From positions 1 through 64,000 of the forward strand of contig JAJXZT010000003.1 in assembly GCA_021779935.1 (NCBI GenBank): a stretch of 64,000 bases of DNA. The letters are read 5' to 3'. Source of the DNA: Acidobacteriota bacterium. Lineage in GTDB: Bacteria > Acidobacteriota > Terriglobia > Terriglobales > Acidobacteriaceae. Made by a program: the position numbers and the translations under genes. Shown here piece after piece: positions 8,861 to 17,367 of this stretch. The notes beneath the pieces were generated by a model, which did no database searches, was not told the DNA's origin, and saw nothing but the letters and a program-made list of their open reading frames with translations. Position 1 is the stretch's first letter; every line of letters begins with the position of its first letter.

Positions 8861-9191
8861 GAGGCACCTCGGGAAAGAGCTGTTAGCAATTGGCTCTTGG
8901 CAGTTAGAAAAGAGCTGCTGAACTGCTAAATAGGAAGCAACGGCGTACGTCCCATCCTTCGCGGAGCTCAGGGTGGGGAACCTCAACAATGCATAAACAG
9001 GGCGAAGAATAGCACTGAAAGAGGGGCAGGGGCGGTGATAGGTGCGGGGAATCGAAAAAACTGAAAATTGCAGTGCCACAACGACATAACCGGCCCAAAG
9101 CGAGCTTCGGGGATGGTATAACAACTAAAATGCCCATAACTATACGGACCTGGGGGGTCTCCCGGGCCGGAAAGTGAAGTGTAGAAGGTCG
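8861..9191. other. Divergent intergenic region galT/asd with repeats
   Basis: These 331 bases separate two divergent genes. They hold a TTAGCAATTGGCTCTTGGCAGTTAG repeat (about 8881-8906), a GAGCTGCTGAACTGCTAAA tract and a family B palindrome (8949-8982). The part near asd is less repetitive and includes TATAAC (9118-9123), a possible -10 box for asd. No small gene was found. Confidence 0.65.
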
Positions 9192-10247
9192 ATGTCGATA
9201 ACAAAAATACCCGTCGGGATTCTTGGCGCTACCGGGATGGTGGGCCAAAGATTCATTCAACTGCTGGAAAATCACCCATGGTTTGAAGTTGCGTGGCTGG
9301 CCGCGTCGGACCGGTCGTCTGGAAAGAGCTACGCGGAGGCCGCGAAGTGGCGGATGCGCACGGCGATTCCGAAGAAGGTTGCGAAGCTGAAAGTCTCGGC
9401 GGCGTCGCCCGAGGGCGCACCGAAAGTGATTTTCGCGGCGCTGGATTCCGATATTGCGCGCGAACTGGAACCGCAGTTTGCCGAAGCGGGCTGCGCGGTG
9501 ATCTCGAATTCAAGCGCCTACCGCATGGATCCGAGCGTGCCGCTGGTGATTCCGGAGGTGAACCCGGAACATCTGAAGCTGATTGAGACGCAGACGTGGT
9601 GGAAGAAGTCGAAAGGCTTCATGGTGACGAATTCGAACTGCTCGATCATGGGGCTGACGATCGCCCTGGCTCCGCTGCAAAAGGCGTTCGGGCTGGAGAG
9701 CGTGTTCGCGGTGACGATGCAGGCGGTGAGCGGCGCGGGGTATCCCGGCGTGGCATCGCTGGACATCCTGGGCAACGTGATTCCGTTCATCAAGAACGAA
9801 GAAGAAAAGATGCAGGAAGAAGCGCACAAACTGCTGGGCCGGTTAAAGGGCAAGCAGGTGGAGATGGCGCACTTCGGAATGAGCGCGCACTGCAACCGCG
9901 TACCGGTGGAAGACGGACACACGGAATCGATTTCAGTGAAACTGCGGAAAAAGGCATCGGCCGAGAAGATCATCGCGGCGTGGCGGGAGTTTCGCGGGTC
10001 GAGCGAAGTGGCCAGGCTGCCGCACGCTCCGGCGGAACCGATATTCTACGACGAGCGTCCGGACCGTCCGCAGCCGAGGTTTGACGTGGATCGCGGCAAG
10101 GGAATGACGACGACGGTGGGGCGTCTGCGGCCATGCAGCCTGCTGGACTGGAAGTTCACGGTGCTGTCGCACAACACGATTCGCGGCGCGGCAGGAGCGG
10201 CAGTGCTGAACGCGGAGCTGCTGAAGGTTCGGGGATACCTGGGATAA
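9192..10247 (+). CDS. asd: Aspartate-semialdehyde dehydrogenase
   Basis: This enzyme reduces aspartyl phosphate to aspartate semialdehyde with NADPH, the branch point for lysine/DAP, methionine and threonine. The 351-residue protein has the Rossmann loop [10 protein letters not shown] near the N terminus. The active-site cysteine lies in TNSNCSIM and the catalytic His in [14 protein letters not shown] 9192 has AGAAGG just upstream; GTG 9174 is an in-frame alternative. The layout ([10 protein letters not shown], long C-terminal domain) looks like the archaeal/fungal-type branch rather than the E. coli type. It begins the lysine cluster. Confidence 0.93.
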   Translation: MSITKIPVGILGATGMVGQRFIQLLENHPWFEVAWLAASDRSSGKSYAEAAKWRMRTAIPKKVAKLKVSAASPEGAPKVIFAALDSDIARELEPQFAEAGCAVISNSSAYRMDPSVPLVIPEVNPEHLKLIETQTWWKKSKGFMVTNSNCSIMGLTIALAPLQKAFGLESVFAVTMQAVSGAGYPGVASLDILGNVIPFIKNEEEKMQEEAHKLLGRLKGKQVEMAHFGMSAHCNRVPVEDGHTESISVKLRKKASAEKIIAAWREFRGSSEVARLPHAPAEPIFYDERPDRPQPRFDVDRGKGMTTTVGRLRPCSLLDWKFTVLSHNTIRGAAGAAVLNAELLKVRGYLG

Positions 10248-10271
10248 AAAGTCGCGAGACACGAGTCGCAA

Positions 10272-10307
10272 GTCCCACCCTTCGCGATGCTCAGGATGGG
10301 GCACCCG
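10272..10307. repeat. Family B palindromic repeat between asd and lysC
   Basis: The element reads GTCCCACCCTTCGCGATGCTCAGGATGGGGCACCCG, with CCCACCCT against AGGATGGGG as arms. The inner CGCGATGCTCAGGA variant recurs at 8949 and 13649. Confidence 0.75.
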
Positions 10308-10361
10308 AAAGACGACCCGAGTGAACAGCGACAAGACCTAGATCGTGAGAGTTAATCCGCA

Positions 10362-11735
10362 ATGATAGTGATGAAATTTGGCGGGACGTCGGTGATGGAC
10401 TCGACCGCCATCGACCGGGCTTGCGAGATCGTAAAAGGACGGCTGGGACGGCGGCCAATCGTGGTGGTGAGCGCGATGTCGAAGGTGACGGACGCGCTGC
10501 TGGCGGCGGGACGCGCGGCCGGCAACGGAGACCGCGACAAGGCTCTGGAGCTGTCGCGTGAACTGCGCGAGCGCCACTACACGACGGCGAGCGAACTGCT
10601 GCATACGGGCCTGTTCACGGAAATCCATACGGACCTGGCCAGTGAGTTCGACACGCTGGATGAGTTATTGCGCGGGATCGTGGCGGTGGGCGAGCTGAGT
10701 CCGCGGACATCGGACTACGTGGTGAGCTACGGCGAGCGGCTGAACAGCAAGATTTGCGCGGCCGCATTCCAGGCTCGCGGGCTGAACGCGGTGGTGGTGG
10801 ACGCGCGCGAAGTACTGATTACGGATAACCAGCACATGAAGGCGATTCCGCAGGTGGACGAGATCGAGCACCGCTGCAAGACGATCGTCAAGCCGCTGGT
10901 GGAAAAGGGCGTGGTGCCGGTGATGGGCGGTTTTATCGGCGCGACAAAGACGGGCGTGCAGACGACGATTGGCCGCGGAGGATCGGACTTTTCGGCGGCG
11001 CTGGTGGGCGCGGCGCTGGACGCGGAGGCGATCGAGATATGGACGGACGTGGACGGAATGATGACGACCGATCCGAGGCTGTGTCCGGACGCGCACCGGG
11101 TAAAAGTCATCAGCTTTGAAGAGGCGGCCGAGTTGGCGTACTTCGGAGCGAAGGTGCTGCACCCGGCGACGGTGCTGCCGGCGGTGCAGAAGAACATCCC
11201 GGTGTGGGTGCTGAATTCGAAGAATCCGAAGAACGAAGGCACGCTGATCGTGGCGCGGGCGCCGAAGTCGCGAAACACGTTTAAGGCAATTGCGGCCAAG
11301 AAACGGATCACGATTGTGGACGTGGTGGCGGCCAGGATGCTGGGCGCGCATGGGTTCCTGAGGGCTATTTTCGAGATCTTCGACCGGCACGGCGCGGCGG
11401 TGGACGTGGTGTCAACGTCGGAGGTAAGCGTGTCGCTGACGGTGGATTCGAACGAGGCGATCCCGGCGGTGGCTGCCGATTTGGAAAAGATTGCCGACGT
11501 AAAGTACGAAGGACGCAAGGCAATTGTGTGCCTGGTGGGAGAGAATATACGAGCGACGCCGGGGATCGCGGCGCAGGTGTTCACGGCGCTGAAGGAGATC
11601 AACGTGCGGATGATTTCGCAGGGCGCGTCGGAGATCAACATCACGTTCGTGATCGACGAGGACGACGTGCCGGAAGCGGTGCGGCGTCTGCATAAGACAT
11701 TCTTTACGAATCCGGACCCTGAAACATTCGATTAG
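10362..11735 (+). CDS. lysC: Aspartate kinase (monofunctional, two ACT domains)
   Basis: This enzyme phosphorylates aspartate to start the lysine/threonine/methionine branch. The 457-residue protein begins MIVMKFGGTSV (kinase KFGGTS motif) and has VSAMSKVTDALL and GRGGSDFSAAL in the catalytic domain. Two C-terminal ACT domains follow (HGFLRAIFEIFDRHGAAVDVVSTSEVSVS and the IRATPGIAAQVFTAL region), which bind feedback inhibitors. There is no homoserine dehydrogenase fusion. No lysine riboswitch is visible upstream, where only a repeat lies. dapB starts 34 bp downstream, so the two are probably one transcript. Confidence 0.95.
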   Translation: MIVMKFGGTSVMDSTAIDRACEIVKGRLGRRPIVVVSAMSKVTDALLAAGRAAGNGDRDKALELSRELRERHYTTASELLHTGLFTEIHTDLASEFDTLDELLRGIVAVGELSPRTSDYVVSYGERLNSKICAAAFQARGLNAVVVDAREVLITDNQHMKAIPQVDEIEHRCKTIVKPLVEKGVVPVMGGFIGATKTGVQTTIGRGGSDFSAALVGAALDAEAIEIWTDVDGMMTTDPRLCPDAHRVKVISFEEAAELAYFGAKVLHPATVLPAVQKNIPVWVLNSKNPKNEGTLIVARAPKSRNTFKAIAAKKRITIVDVVAARMLGAHGFLRAIFEIFDRHGAAVDVVSTSEVSVSLTVDSNEAIPAVAADLEKIADVKYEGRKAIVCLVGENIRATPGIAAQVFTALKEINVRMISQGASEINITFVIDEDDVPEAVRRLHKTFFTNPDPETFD

Positions 11736-11769
11736 TTCCAGGAGCCGTGGTAGGCAAACTGGAGGACTT

Positions 11770-12450
11770 ATGAACTTCGTACTGCTGGGCGCGGGAAAAA
11801 CGGGCTCCATTGTGGCGGAAGTGGCGCGGGAACGTGGTCATACCCTGACGATTATCGGGGCCGGCGAAAACAAGGATGGCAAGGCGCTGACGGCGGAGCG
11901 GCTGGCGGACGTGGACGCAGTCATCGATTTTACGAATCCGCATGCGGTGATTCACAACATTGAGGCCGCGGTGAAAGCACACGCGAACCTGGTGGTGGGA
12001 ACGACGGGCTGGTACGACGAGATTCCGGCGATGAAGAAGCTGGTGGAAGAGGCGGGGACGGGCTTTGTATGGGCGTCGAATTTTTCAATCGGCGTGAACC
12101 TGTTCTTCCACATTCTGCATACGGCGTCGTCGGCAATGAAGTATGGATATGAACCGCAGATACATGAGCGTCACCACGCGGAAAAGAAAGACTCGCCGTC
12201 GGGCACGGCGGTGGTGATGCAGAAGATCATAGCGGACGCGAGCGGCGTGGAAGTTCCGATGGTTTCCGAACGCGAAGGCGACGTGGTGGGCTACCACGAA
12301 TTGACGCTGGACTCGGTGGCGGACACGATCAAGGTGAGCCACGATGCAAAAAACCGGCGAGGATTCGCGGAAGGCGCGGTGCGCGCGGCAGAATGGGTTG
12401 CAGGGAAAAAAGGCTTCTATAACTTCAGAAACATTTTTTCGCATTTGTGA
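11770..12450 (+). CDS. dapB: 4-hydroxy-tetrahydrodipicolinate reductase
   Basis: This enzyme reduces the DapA product with NAD(P)H. The 226-residue protein has the nucleotide-binding start LLGAGKTGSIVAEVA, VIDFTNPHAV, the conserved GTTGWY, and the signature ERHHAEKKDSPSGTA that carries the catalytic His-His and Lys. It is shorter than the E. coli enzyme (about 270 residues), as in some other phyla, and the N-terminal glycine loop reads GAGKTG instead of the usual GxxGxMG. The start has GGAGG 5-6 bp upstream. It lies between lysC and dapA. Confidence 0.93.
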   Translation: MNFVLLGAGKTGSIVAEVARERGHTLTIIGAGENKDGKALTAERLADVDAVIDFTNPHAVIHNIEAAVKAHANLVVGTTGWYDEIPAMKKLVEEAGTGFVWASNFSIGVNLFFHILHTASSAMKYGYEPQIHERHHAEKKDSPSGTAVVMQKIIADASGVEVPMVSEREGDVVGYHELTLDSVADTIKVSHDAKNRRGFAEGAVRAAEWVAGKKGFYNFRNIFSHL

Positions 12451-12474
12451 GGAATGGTCGCGAGTCGCGAGCGG

Positions 12475-12554
12475 GCTGCTAAAGCTACTGAGCTGCTGAG
12501 CCAAGGCAAAGGCAACTACCCCACTCAAGCAAAAGAGGCTTGAATGGGGCACCC
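12475..12554. repeat. GCTGCTAAAGCTACTG octad tract plus family B palindrome
   Basis: An octad-like AGCTACTG-AGCTGCTG-AGCC tract (12475-12503) is followed by a palindrome of the ACCCCACTCAAGC / GCTTGAATGGGGCACCC form (12517-12554). The same order of elements occurs at 7688-7767. Confidence 0.75.
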
Positions 12555-12637
12555 GCGGTTAATCGCGAGGCTCAGGCTGGGCAGCCGGTTGTTGCGTGGG
12601 ACTCAGAATAGCCGGAATTCAAGTGAAGGATGCAGGG

Positions 12638-13525
12638 ATGAAATTGCGCGGTTGCGGCACAGCCATTGTTACACCTTTCAACGCGGATGGATCGATTGAC
12701 GAAGCGGCGCTGCGCTCGCTGGTGGCGTGGCAGGTGGAGTCGAAGATCGACTTCCTGGTGCCGTGCGGAACGACAGGCGAGACTCCGGCGCTGAGCAAGG
12801 ACGAATGGCTGCGCGTGATCGAGGTCACGATTGAAGTGGCGGCGGGGCGCGTGCCCATCGTGGCGGGCGCGACGTCGAACTGCACGCAGGAAGCGGTGGA
12901 GAAGGCAAAGACGGTGGCGAAGATCAGGGGCGTGGATGCCATCCTGACGGCGAATCCCTATTACAACAAGCCAACGCAGGAAGGACAGTTCCAGCACTTC
13001 AAGGCAATCGCGGAAGCCGTGGAGAAGGCGATCGTCATCTACAACGTGCCGGGACGGACGGCGGCAAACCTGGAACCGGCAACGCTGGGACGGCTGGCGC
13101 GGATTCCGAACATCATCGCGGTGAAAGAGGCGTGCGGCAATATCAGCCAGATTGCGGACGTGTTCAACGCGGTGCCGGATGATTTCCTGGTGTTCTCCGG
13201 CGACGACGCGATTACGCTGCCGGTGATTGCGCTGGGTGGAGCAGGAATCGTCTCGGTGGCGTCGAACGAGATTCCGAAAGAGATGGCGGAGATGGCGCGC
13301 GCAGCGCTGGCAAACGACTGGACGACGGCGCGCAAGCTGCACCGCAAGTACCTGCCGCTGATGCAGGCAAACTTCATCGAGAGCAACCCCATGCCGGTAA
13401 AGGCCGTGCTGGCGATGATGGGCCGCATCAAGGACAATTACCGTCTGCCGATGCTGCCGATGAAGGCCGATACGCGGGCGAAGCTGGAAAAAGTGGCACG
13501 CGAGTGCGGCGTGGTGAGCGACTAG
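12638..13525 (+). CDS. dapA: 4-hydroxy-tetrahydrodipicolinate synthase
   Basis: This enzyme condenses pyruvate with aspartate semialdehyde through a Schiff base. The 295-residue TIM-barrel protein has GTAIVTPF, the VPCGTTGETPAL loop, the catalytic Tyr region IVIYNVPGRT, and the Schiff-base Lys in IIAVKEACGN. The ATG at 12638 is chosen because MKLRGCGTAIVTPF is the usual beginning; AAGGA lies 8 bp upstream. The in-frame codon at 12596 is a weaker option. Third of the five lysine-pathway genes in order after lysC. Confidence 0.95.
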   Translation: MKLRGCGTAIVTPFNADGSIDEAALRSLVAWQVESKIDFLVPCGTTGETPALSKDEWLRVIEVTIEVAAGRVPIVAGATSNCTQEAVEKAKTVAKIRGVDAILTANPYYNKPTQEGQFQHFKAIAEAVEKAIVIYNVPGRTAANLEPATLGRLARIPNIIAVKEACGNISQIADVFNAVPDDFLVFSGDDAITLPVIALGGAGIVSVASNEIPKEMAEMARAALANDWTTARKLHRKYLPLMQANFIESNPMPVKAVLAMMGRIKDNYRLPMLPMKADTRAKLEKVARECGVVSD

Positions 13526-13540
13526 ATGGCTGTGCCGCAA

Positions 13541-13683
13541 GAAAGCTGCTGAGCTGCTGGAGCAAGGCAAGGGGTACTAGGTATTAGGTACTGGGTGCTA
13601 GAAAAGGCAGAAGCAAGAAAGCTTCGGAGCAAAACAAAAGCAAGATCCAGCCCGCCTTTCACGATGCTCAGGGTGGGGCACCG
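13541..13683. repeat. Repeat tracts after dapA
   Basis: The gap holds GCTGCTGAGCTGCTGGAGC (13541-13562), heptads GGTACTA/GGTATTA/GGTACTG/GGTGCTA (13572-13600), and a family B palindrome with the TTCACGATGCTCAGGGTGGGGCACC form (13649-13683). Confidence 0.75.
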
Positions 13684-13718
13684 GGAAGGTTCAGATAGTT
13701 GTCACGCGAGGGGCCGTG

Positions 13719-13889
13719 ATGACCATTGAGATGGAAAAGCTGGAACTGGGGCGGCGCTGTCCCAAGTGTGGCGAACGAACCGGCGTTCGGTCGCGACGCA
13801 GATGGTTCGACCGGTTGCGAACCTTCATCACACACGAAGTTCCCTTCCGTTGTTCATCGTGCGGCAAGCGGTTTTTCCGGCAAAGATAA
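13719..13889 (+). CDS. Small zinc-ribbon protein, 56 residues
   Basis: This short frame is well supported. ATG 13719 has GAGGGG about 5 bp upstream (GTG 13716 is an alternative). The product carries two spaced zinc knuckles, CPKCGE (residues 14-19) and CSSCGKRFF (residues 45-53), joined by an Arg-rich loop (RSRRRWFDRLR). Such a layout is a treble-clef/zinc-ribbon that could bind nucleic acid or a protein partner. It lies between dapA and dapD but need not share their function. I do not recognise a named family. Confidence 0.72.
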   Translation: MTIEMEKLELGRRCPKCGERTGVRSRRRWFDRLRTFITHEVPFRCSSCGKRFFRQR

Positions 13890-14036
13890 GAAGAGGCGTA
13901 TCGCGCGTCATCCTTATCTTCCCTTCTTCCCTGCGTTCCCATCGCAAATTCTAACGTCTCTTATCGAGAGAATCGTTGCGCCTGCAACGCGAGAAGTCTA
14001 GGTGGGAAGCGGGCCCTCACGGTATACTGCCGGGCG

Positions 14037-14873
14037 ATGCAATCCTTAAAAACAGAAATTGAACGGCTCTATGCGCTTGGTGCGGAAGCGAAGCAGGACA
14101 AGCGCGCAATGGAAACGTTTCTCGAATTCCGCGATGCGCTGACGCGGGGCGAAATTCGCTCGGCGGAAAAACGCGAGGGACGCTGGCAGGCGAACGCCTG
14201 GGTGAAGCAGGGCATACTGCTCGGCTTCCGGCTGGGCGAGATGGCGCAGATGGACGACGGCGGGACGCTCTCGTTCGTCGACAAGGACACGTTTCCGGCG
14301 CGGCGCTTCAGCGTGGACGACAAGGTGCGCGTGGTTCCGGGAGGATCGTCGGCGCGGCAGGGGGCGTACGTGGCTCCGGGAGCGATCTGCATGCCGCCGA
14401 TGTATATCAACGTGGGCGCATACGTGGACGAAGGCGCGATGGTGGATTCGCACGCACTGGTGGGATCGTGCGCGCAGGTGGGCAAGCGCGTGCACCTGAG
14501 CGCGGCGGCACAGGTGGGCGGAGTGCTGGAGCCGATCAACGCGACGCCAGTGATCATAGAGGACGACGTGCTGGTGGGCGGCAACTGCGGCATCTACGAA
14601 GGCACACAGGTGTTGCGGCGCGCAGTGCTGGGTTCGGGCGTGATCCTGACGCGCTCAACGCCGCTGTTCGACACGGTAAAGGGCGAGATTTATCGCGCGA
14701 CGGCGGAGCAACCGCTGGTGGTGCCGGAAAACGCAGTGGTGGTGCCTGGAGCGCGGGCGATCACGAAAGGCAAAGGCCAGGAGTGGGGACTGTCGCTGTA
14801 TACGCCGGTGATCGTGAAGTATCGCGACGAAAAGACGGATAAGGGAGTGGAGTTGGAAGACCTTCTCAGGTAG
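14037..14873 (+). CDS. dapD: 2,3,4,5-tetrahydropyridine-2,6-dicarboxylate N-succinyltransferase
   Basis: This enzyme transfers succinyl from succinyl-CoA to tetrahydrodipicolinate, so the organism uses the succinylase branch to diaminopimelate. The 278-residue protein has an N-terminal helical part and a left-handed beta-helix of hexapeptide repeats (for example [19 protein letters not shown], then [13 protein letters not shown]). A conserved [10 protein letters not shown] stretch and the VVPGAR region also match DapD. The start at ATG 14037 has no strong Shine-Dalgarno sequence. Confidence 0.94.
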   Translation: MQSLKTEIERLYALGAEAKQDKRAMETFLEFRDALTRGEIRSAEKREGRWQANAWVKQGILLGFRLGEMAQMDDGGTLSFVDKDTFPARRFSVDDKVRVVPGGSSARQGAYVAPGAICMPPMYINVGAYVDEGAMVDSHALVGSCAQVGKRVHLSAAAQVGGVLEPINATPVIIEDDVLVGGNCGIYEGTQVLRRAVLGSGVILTRSTPLFDTVKGEIYRATAEQPLVVPENAVVVPGARAITKGKGQEWGLSLYTPVIVKYRDEKTDKGVELEDLLR

Positions 14874-14877
14874 GAGG

Positions 14878-15018
14878 ATTGTCGATTGATGATTGCTGAT
14901 TGACGATTGGGAAGAGATTTTCGAATTTTCGAATTGCCGGATTTTCGAATTGAGTGGGAACCCACCCGAAAGCAAAAACAAAAGATCACCACAGAGGTCA
15001 CGAAGGAACACTAAGGAA
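14878..15018. repeat. Repeat tracts between dapD and symporter gene
   Basis: The stretch holds family E heptads (14878-14910: GATTGAT, GATTGCT, GATTGAC, GATTGG), a GATTTTCGAATTTTCGAATTGCC octad tract (about 14916-14951) and a CACCACAGAGGTCACGAAGG tract (about 14985-15018). Confidence 0.75.
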
Positions 15019-15064
15019 GAATATCGCCGAAGCAGCCTCGGTAAAACGGTGAGTATCCAGAGGA

Positions 15065-16438
15065 ATGGGCCGATTCATGAAGAATAAGTCGCTGATTGCG
15101 GGCTTGGGGTTGTTTGCCGTTGCAGCAGTTGCGTACGCGCTCCAGTCGTGGTTGGGAGTGGTGGTGTCGCCGGTGGCGCTGCTGACGCTGCGCTGGCTGG
15201 GGATTGCGGCGCTGTGCCTGTACGGGCTCGCCAAACGCTCGCTGACGGCGTGGATACTGGTGGCGATGGTCATCGGCGCGGAGATTGGGCACGACTGGCC
15301 GCACGTGGCCGTAAATCTGCGCGTCATCAGCATCATCTTCCTGCGGCTGATCAAGACGATTATCGCCCCGCTGCTCTTCGCCACGCTGGTGAGCGGAATT
15401 GCCGCGCACGCCGATTTGAAAAAAGTCGGGCGGATGGGCGTGAAGGCGATCATCTACTTCGAACTGGTGACGACGGTCGCGCTGTTCATAGGACTGGGCG
15501 CAATCAACCTGACGAAGGCGGGAGTGGGCGCGGCGGTTCCGCCGACGCCTGCGAGCGAGCAACTGGCGGTGCAGAAATCGACGGCATCGGAGATTGTGCT
15601 GCACGCGTTTCCGGAAAACATTGCAAAGTCGATTGCCGATGGACAGGTATTGCAGGTGGTGGTCTTCAGCATCCTGTTCGGCATTGCGCTGGCGATGGTG
15701 AAGGAAGAAAAGCGCAAGCCGATGGTGACGTTCGTGGAAAGCCTGACGGAGACGATGTTCAAGTTCACGAACGTGGTGATGCTGCTGGCTCCGTTTGGCG
15801 CGGGTGCGGCGATTGCATACACGGTGGGAACGACGGGCCTCGGCATTCTGGGCAACCTGGCGGAGTTGCTGGCGACGCTGTACGCGGCGCTGATCGTGTT
15901 CATCGGCGGAGTGCTGCTGCCGATTGCATACTTTACCGGGGTGCCGCTGAAGCGATTCATCAAAGCTGTGGCGGGGCCGGTATCGATCGCATTCGCGACG
16001 TCGAGCTCGGAGGCGGCATTGCCGCGAGCAATGGAATCGATGGAAGCAATGGGCGTGCCGCGGCAGGTGGTGTCGTTCGTGCTGCCAACGGGATACAGCT
16101 TCAACCTGGACGGTTCCACGCTCTACCTCTCGCTGGCGGCGATCTTCGTGGCGCAGGCGGGCAAGGTCCATCTCTCCTTCGGACAACAACTGCTGCTGCT
16201 GCTGACGCTGATGCTGACGAGCAAAGGCGTGGCGGGCGTGTCACGAGCCGCGCTGGTGATCCTGCTGGGAACGGCAGGGTCGTTTGGACTGCCGATTGAA
16301 CCGATCTTTATCCTGCTGGGCATCGACCAGTTGATGGACATGGCGCGCACGGCGGTGAACGTGCTGGGCAATTGCCTGGCAACGGTGGTGGTGGCGAAGT
16401 GGGAGGGAGACTTTAAGGAATTGCCGGTTGCCGAGTGA
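15065..16438 (+). CDS. Dicarboxylate/amino acid:cation symporter (DAACS/GltP-like)
   Basis: The 457-residue membrane protein belongs to the glutamate/dicarboxylate symporter family. RLIKTIIAPLLFATLVSGIA matches the conserved region after helix 2. The hairpin-1 serine-rich motif is AFATSSSEAALPRAME. LPTGYSFNLDGSTLYLSLAAIFVAQ is the helix 7 NMDG-like motif, here NLDG. SKGVAGVSRAALVIL is hairpin 2. It should import glutamate, aspartate or C4-dicarboxylates with Na+ or H+. ATG 15065 sits directly behind AGAGGA; ATG 15077 is an in-frame alternative. Repeats lie on both sides, so it is probably monocistronic. Confidence 0.92.
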   Translation: MGRFMKNKSLIAGLGLFAVAAVAYALQSWLGVVVSPVALLTLRWLGIAALCLYGLAKRSLTAWILVAMVIGAEIGHDWPHVAVNLRVISIIFLRLIKTIIAPLLFATLVSGIAAHADLKKVGRMGVKAIIYFELVTTVALFIGLGAINLTKAGVGAAVPPTPASEQLAVQKSTASEIVLHAFPENIAKSIADGQVLQVVVFSILFGIALAMVKEEKRKPMVTFVESLTETMFKFTNVVMLLAPFGAGAAIAYTVGTTGLGILGNLAELLATLYAALIVFIGGVLLPIAYFTGVPLKRFIKAVAGPVSIAFATSSSEAALPRAMESMEAMGVPRQVVSFVLPTGYSFNLDGSTLYLSLAAIFVAQAGKVHLSFGQQLLLLLTLMLTSKGVAGVSRAALVILLGTAGSFGLPIEPIFILLGIDQLMDMARTAVNVLGNCLATVVVAKWEGDFKELPVAE

Positions 16439-16443
16439 AAAGA

Positions 16444-16462
16444 GATTGCCGGATTTTCGAAT
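16444..16462. repeat. GATTGCCGGATTTTCGAATT octad fragment
   Basis: A short copy of the octad family (GATTGCC, GGATTTTC, GAATTTG) lies between convergent symporter and EcsC genes. Longer copies are at 1959 and 14916. Confidence 0.65.
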
Positions 16463-16490
16463 TTGAAGAACAAAACGTAGCGCAGACAGG

Positions 16491-17180
16491 TCAAGCGCGG
16501 GTGGAAGGACCGAGGACGATTTGAGCGTCGAGGCGGCGCTGGCGTTCGATGAGATGTTTTTCGCGGAAGTGGGCGATGGCGCGCTTTCCCCAGGCGCGAA
16601 CAAAATAAAAATTCAACACGGCTCCTACCACAGAACTGGCAATGGGAATGGCGCGAGCGGCGGCTTTTTCAGCGAAGTCGGCACTGACAGTTGCGGCGAT
16701 GCGCTGGATGACGCTGGGCACGAAGCGATTGACGACGGTCTTTTCGAGCACTTCGCGGCTGATATCGACACCGGCGGCGCTGGCGGCGGCGACCCAGAGT
16801 TCGGCAATCTCATTCTCGGTGTTGAACTGGAATCCATAGACGAGGCTGAGCTTCTGGATCATGCGCATGGTGATGGCGGCCAGGATGCTGAGATCGGGGA
16901 TGATGGTAAAAAGCCCGCCGAGGCCAAGGCCGGCGCCTTCGGCAACCGCCACCTTAATGCCGCTTCTCACGACATCCTGCGCGACATCGTCAAGCTGTTC
17001 GATAGGCACGGAGAAGATGCCGTCGTAGGTGCTGGCGGGAATGCTGTAGGCGACACGCATGCGGAGAAGAAACTCGCCGGAGTCGACCTTGATGGACTGA
17101 TAGGCGCGCGCGAGGGCGATGTTGAGCGCACGCTCCATGCGGCGCGCCAGCCATGACTTTTTGGGTGTGCCGTTGGCCAT
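16491..17180 (-). CDS. EcsC-family protein
   Basis: The 229-residue protein matches the EcsC domain pattern. An amphipathic N-terminal helix is followed by a glycine/alanine-rich hydrophobic segment (VAEGAGLGLGGLFTIIPDLSILAAITMRMIQKL) and paired helices (EKAAARAIPIASSVVGAVLNFYFV). Family members are associated with membranes and have no enzymatic assignment. It is transcribed divergently from RNase J with about 190 bp between the starts. Confidence 0.8.
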   Translation of the reverse strand: MANGTPKKSWLARRMERALNIALARAYQSIKVDSGEFLLRMRVAYSIPASTYDGIFSVPIEQLDDVAQDVVRSGIKVAVAEGAGLGLGGLFTIIPDLSILAAITMRMIQKLSLVYGFQFNTENEIAELWVAAASAAGVDISREVLEKTVVNRFVPSVIQRIAATVSADFAEKAAARAIPIASSVVGAVLNFYFVRAWGKRAIAHFREKHLIERQRRLDAQIVLGPSTRA

Positions 17181-17367
17181 GAATCCTACATTGACAGTAT
17201 AGGACGGGTGGCGGGAAAGTCCATGCGCGGCTCACAGCGGGTGGACGCGGCGCTGTGCTAGCATCTAAAGAGTAGGCGCACGCCGCGAAACCAGTGCAAA
17301 CCAGCCGTATTCGCGGCCGTATCCCAAGGTCGCGCCAAGGGACCGAAGGATCTCTCACCGAAAAACT

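Noticed and set aside
10248-10361. Lysine riboswitch before lysC
   Set aside because: The gap is only 114 bp and is mostly a family B repeat, too short and without riboswitch motifs.
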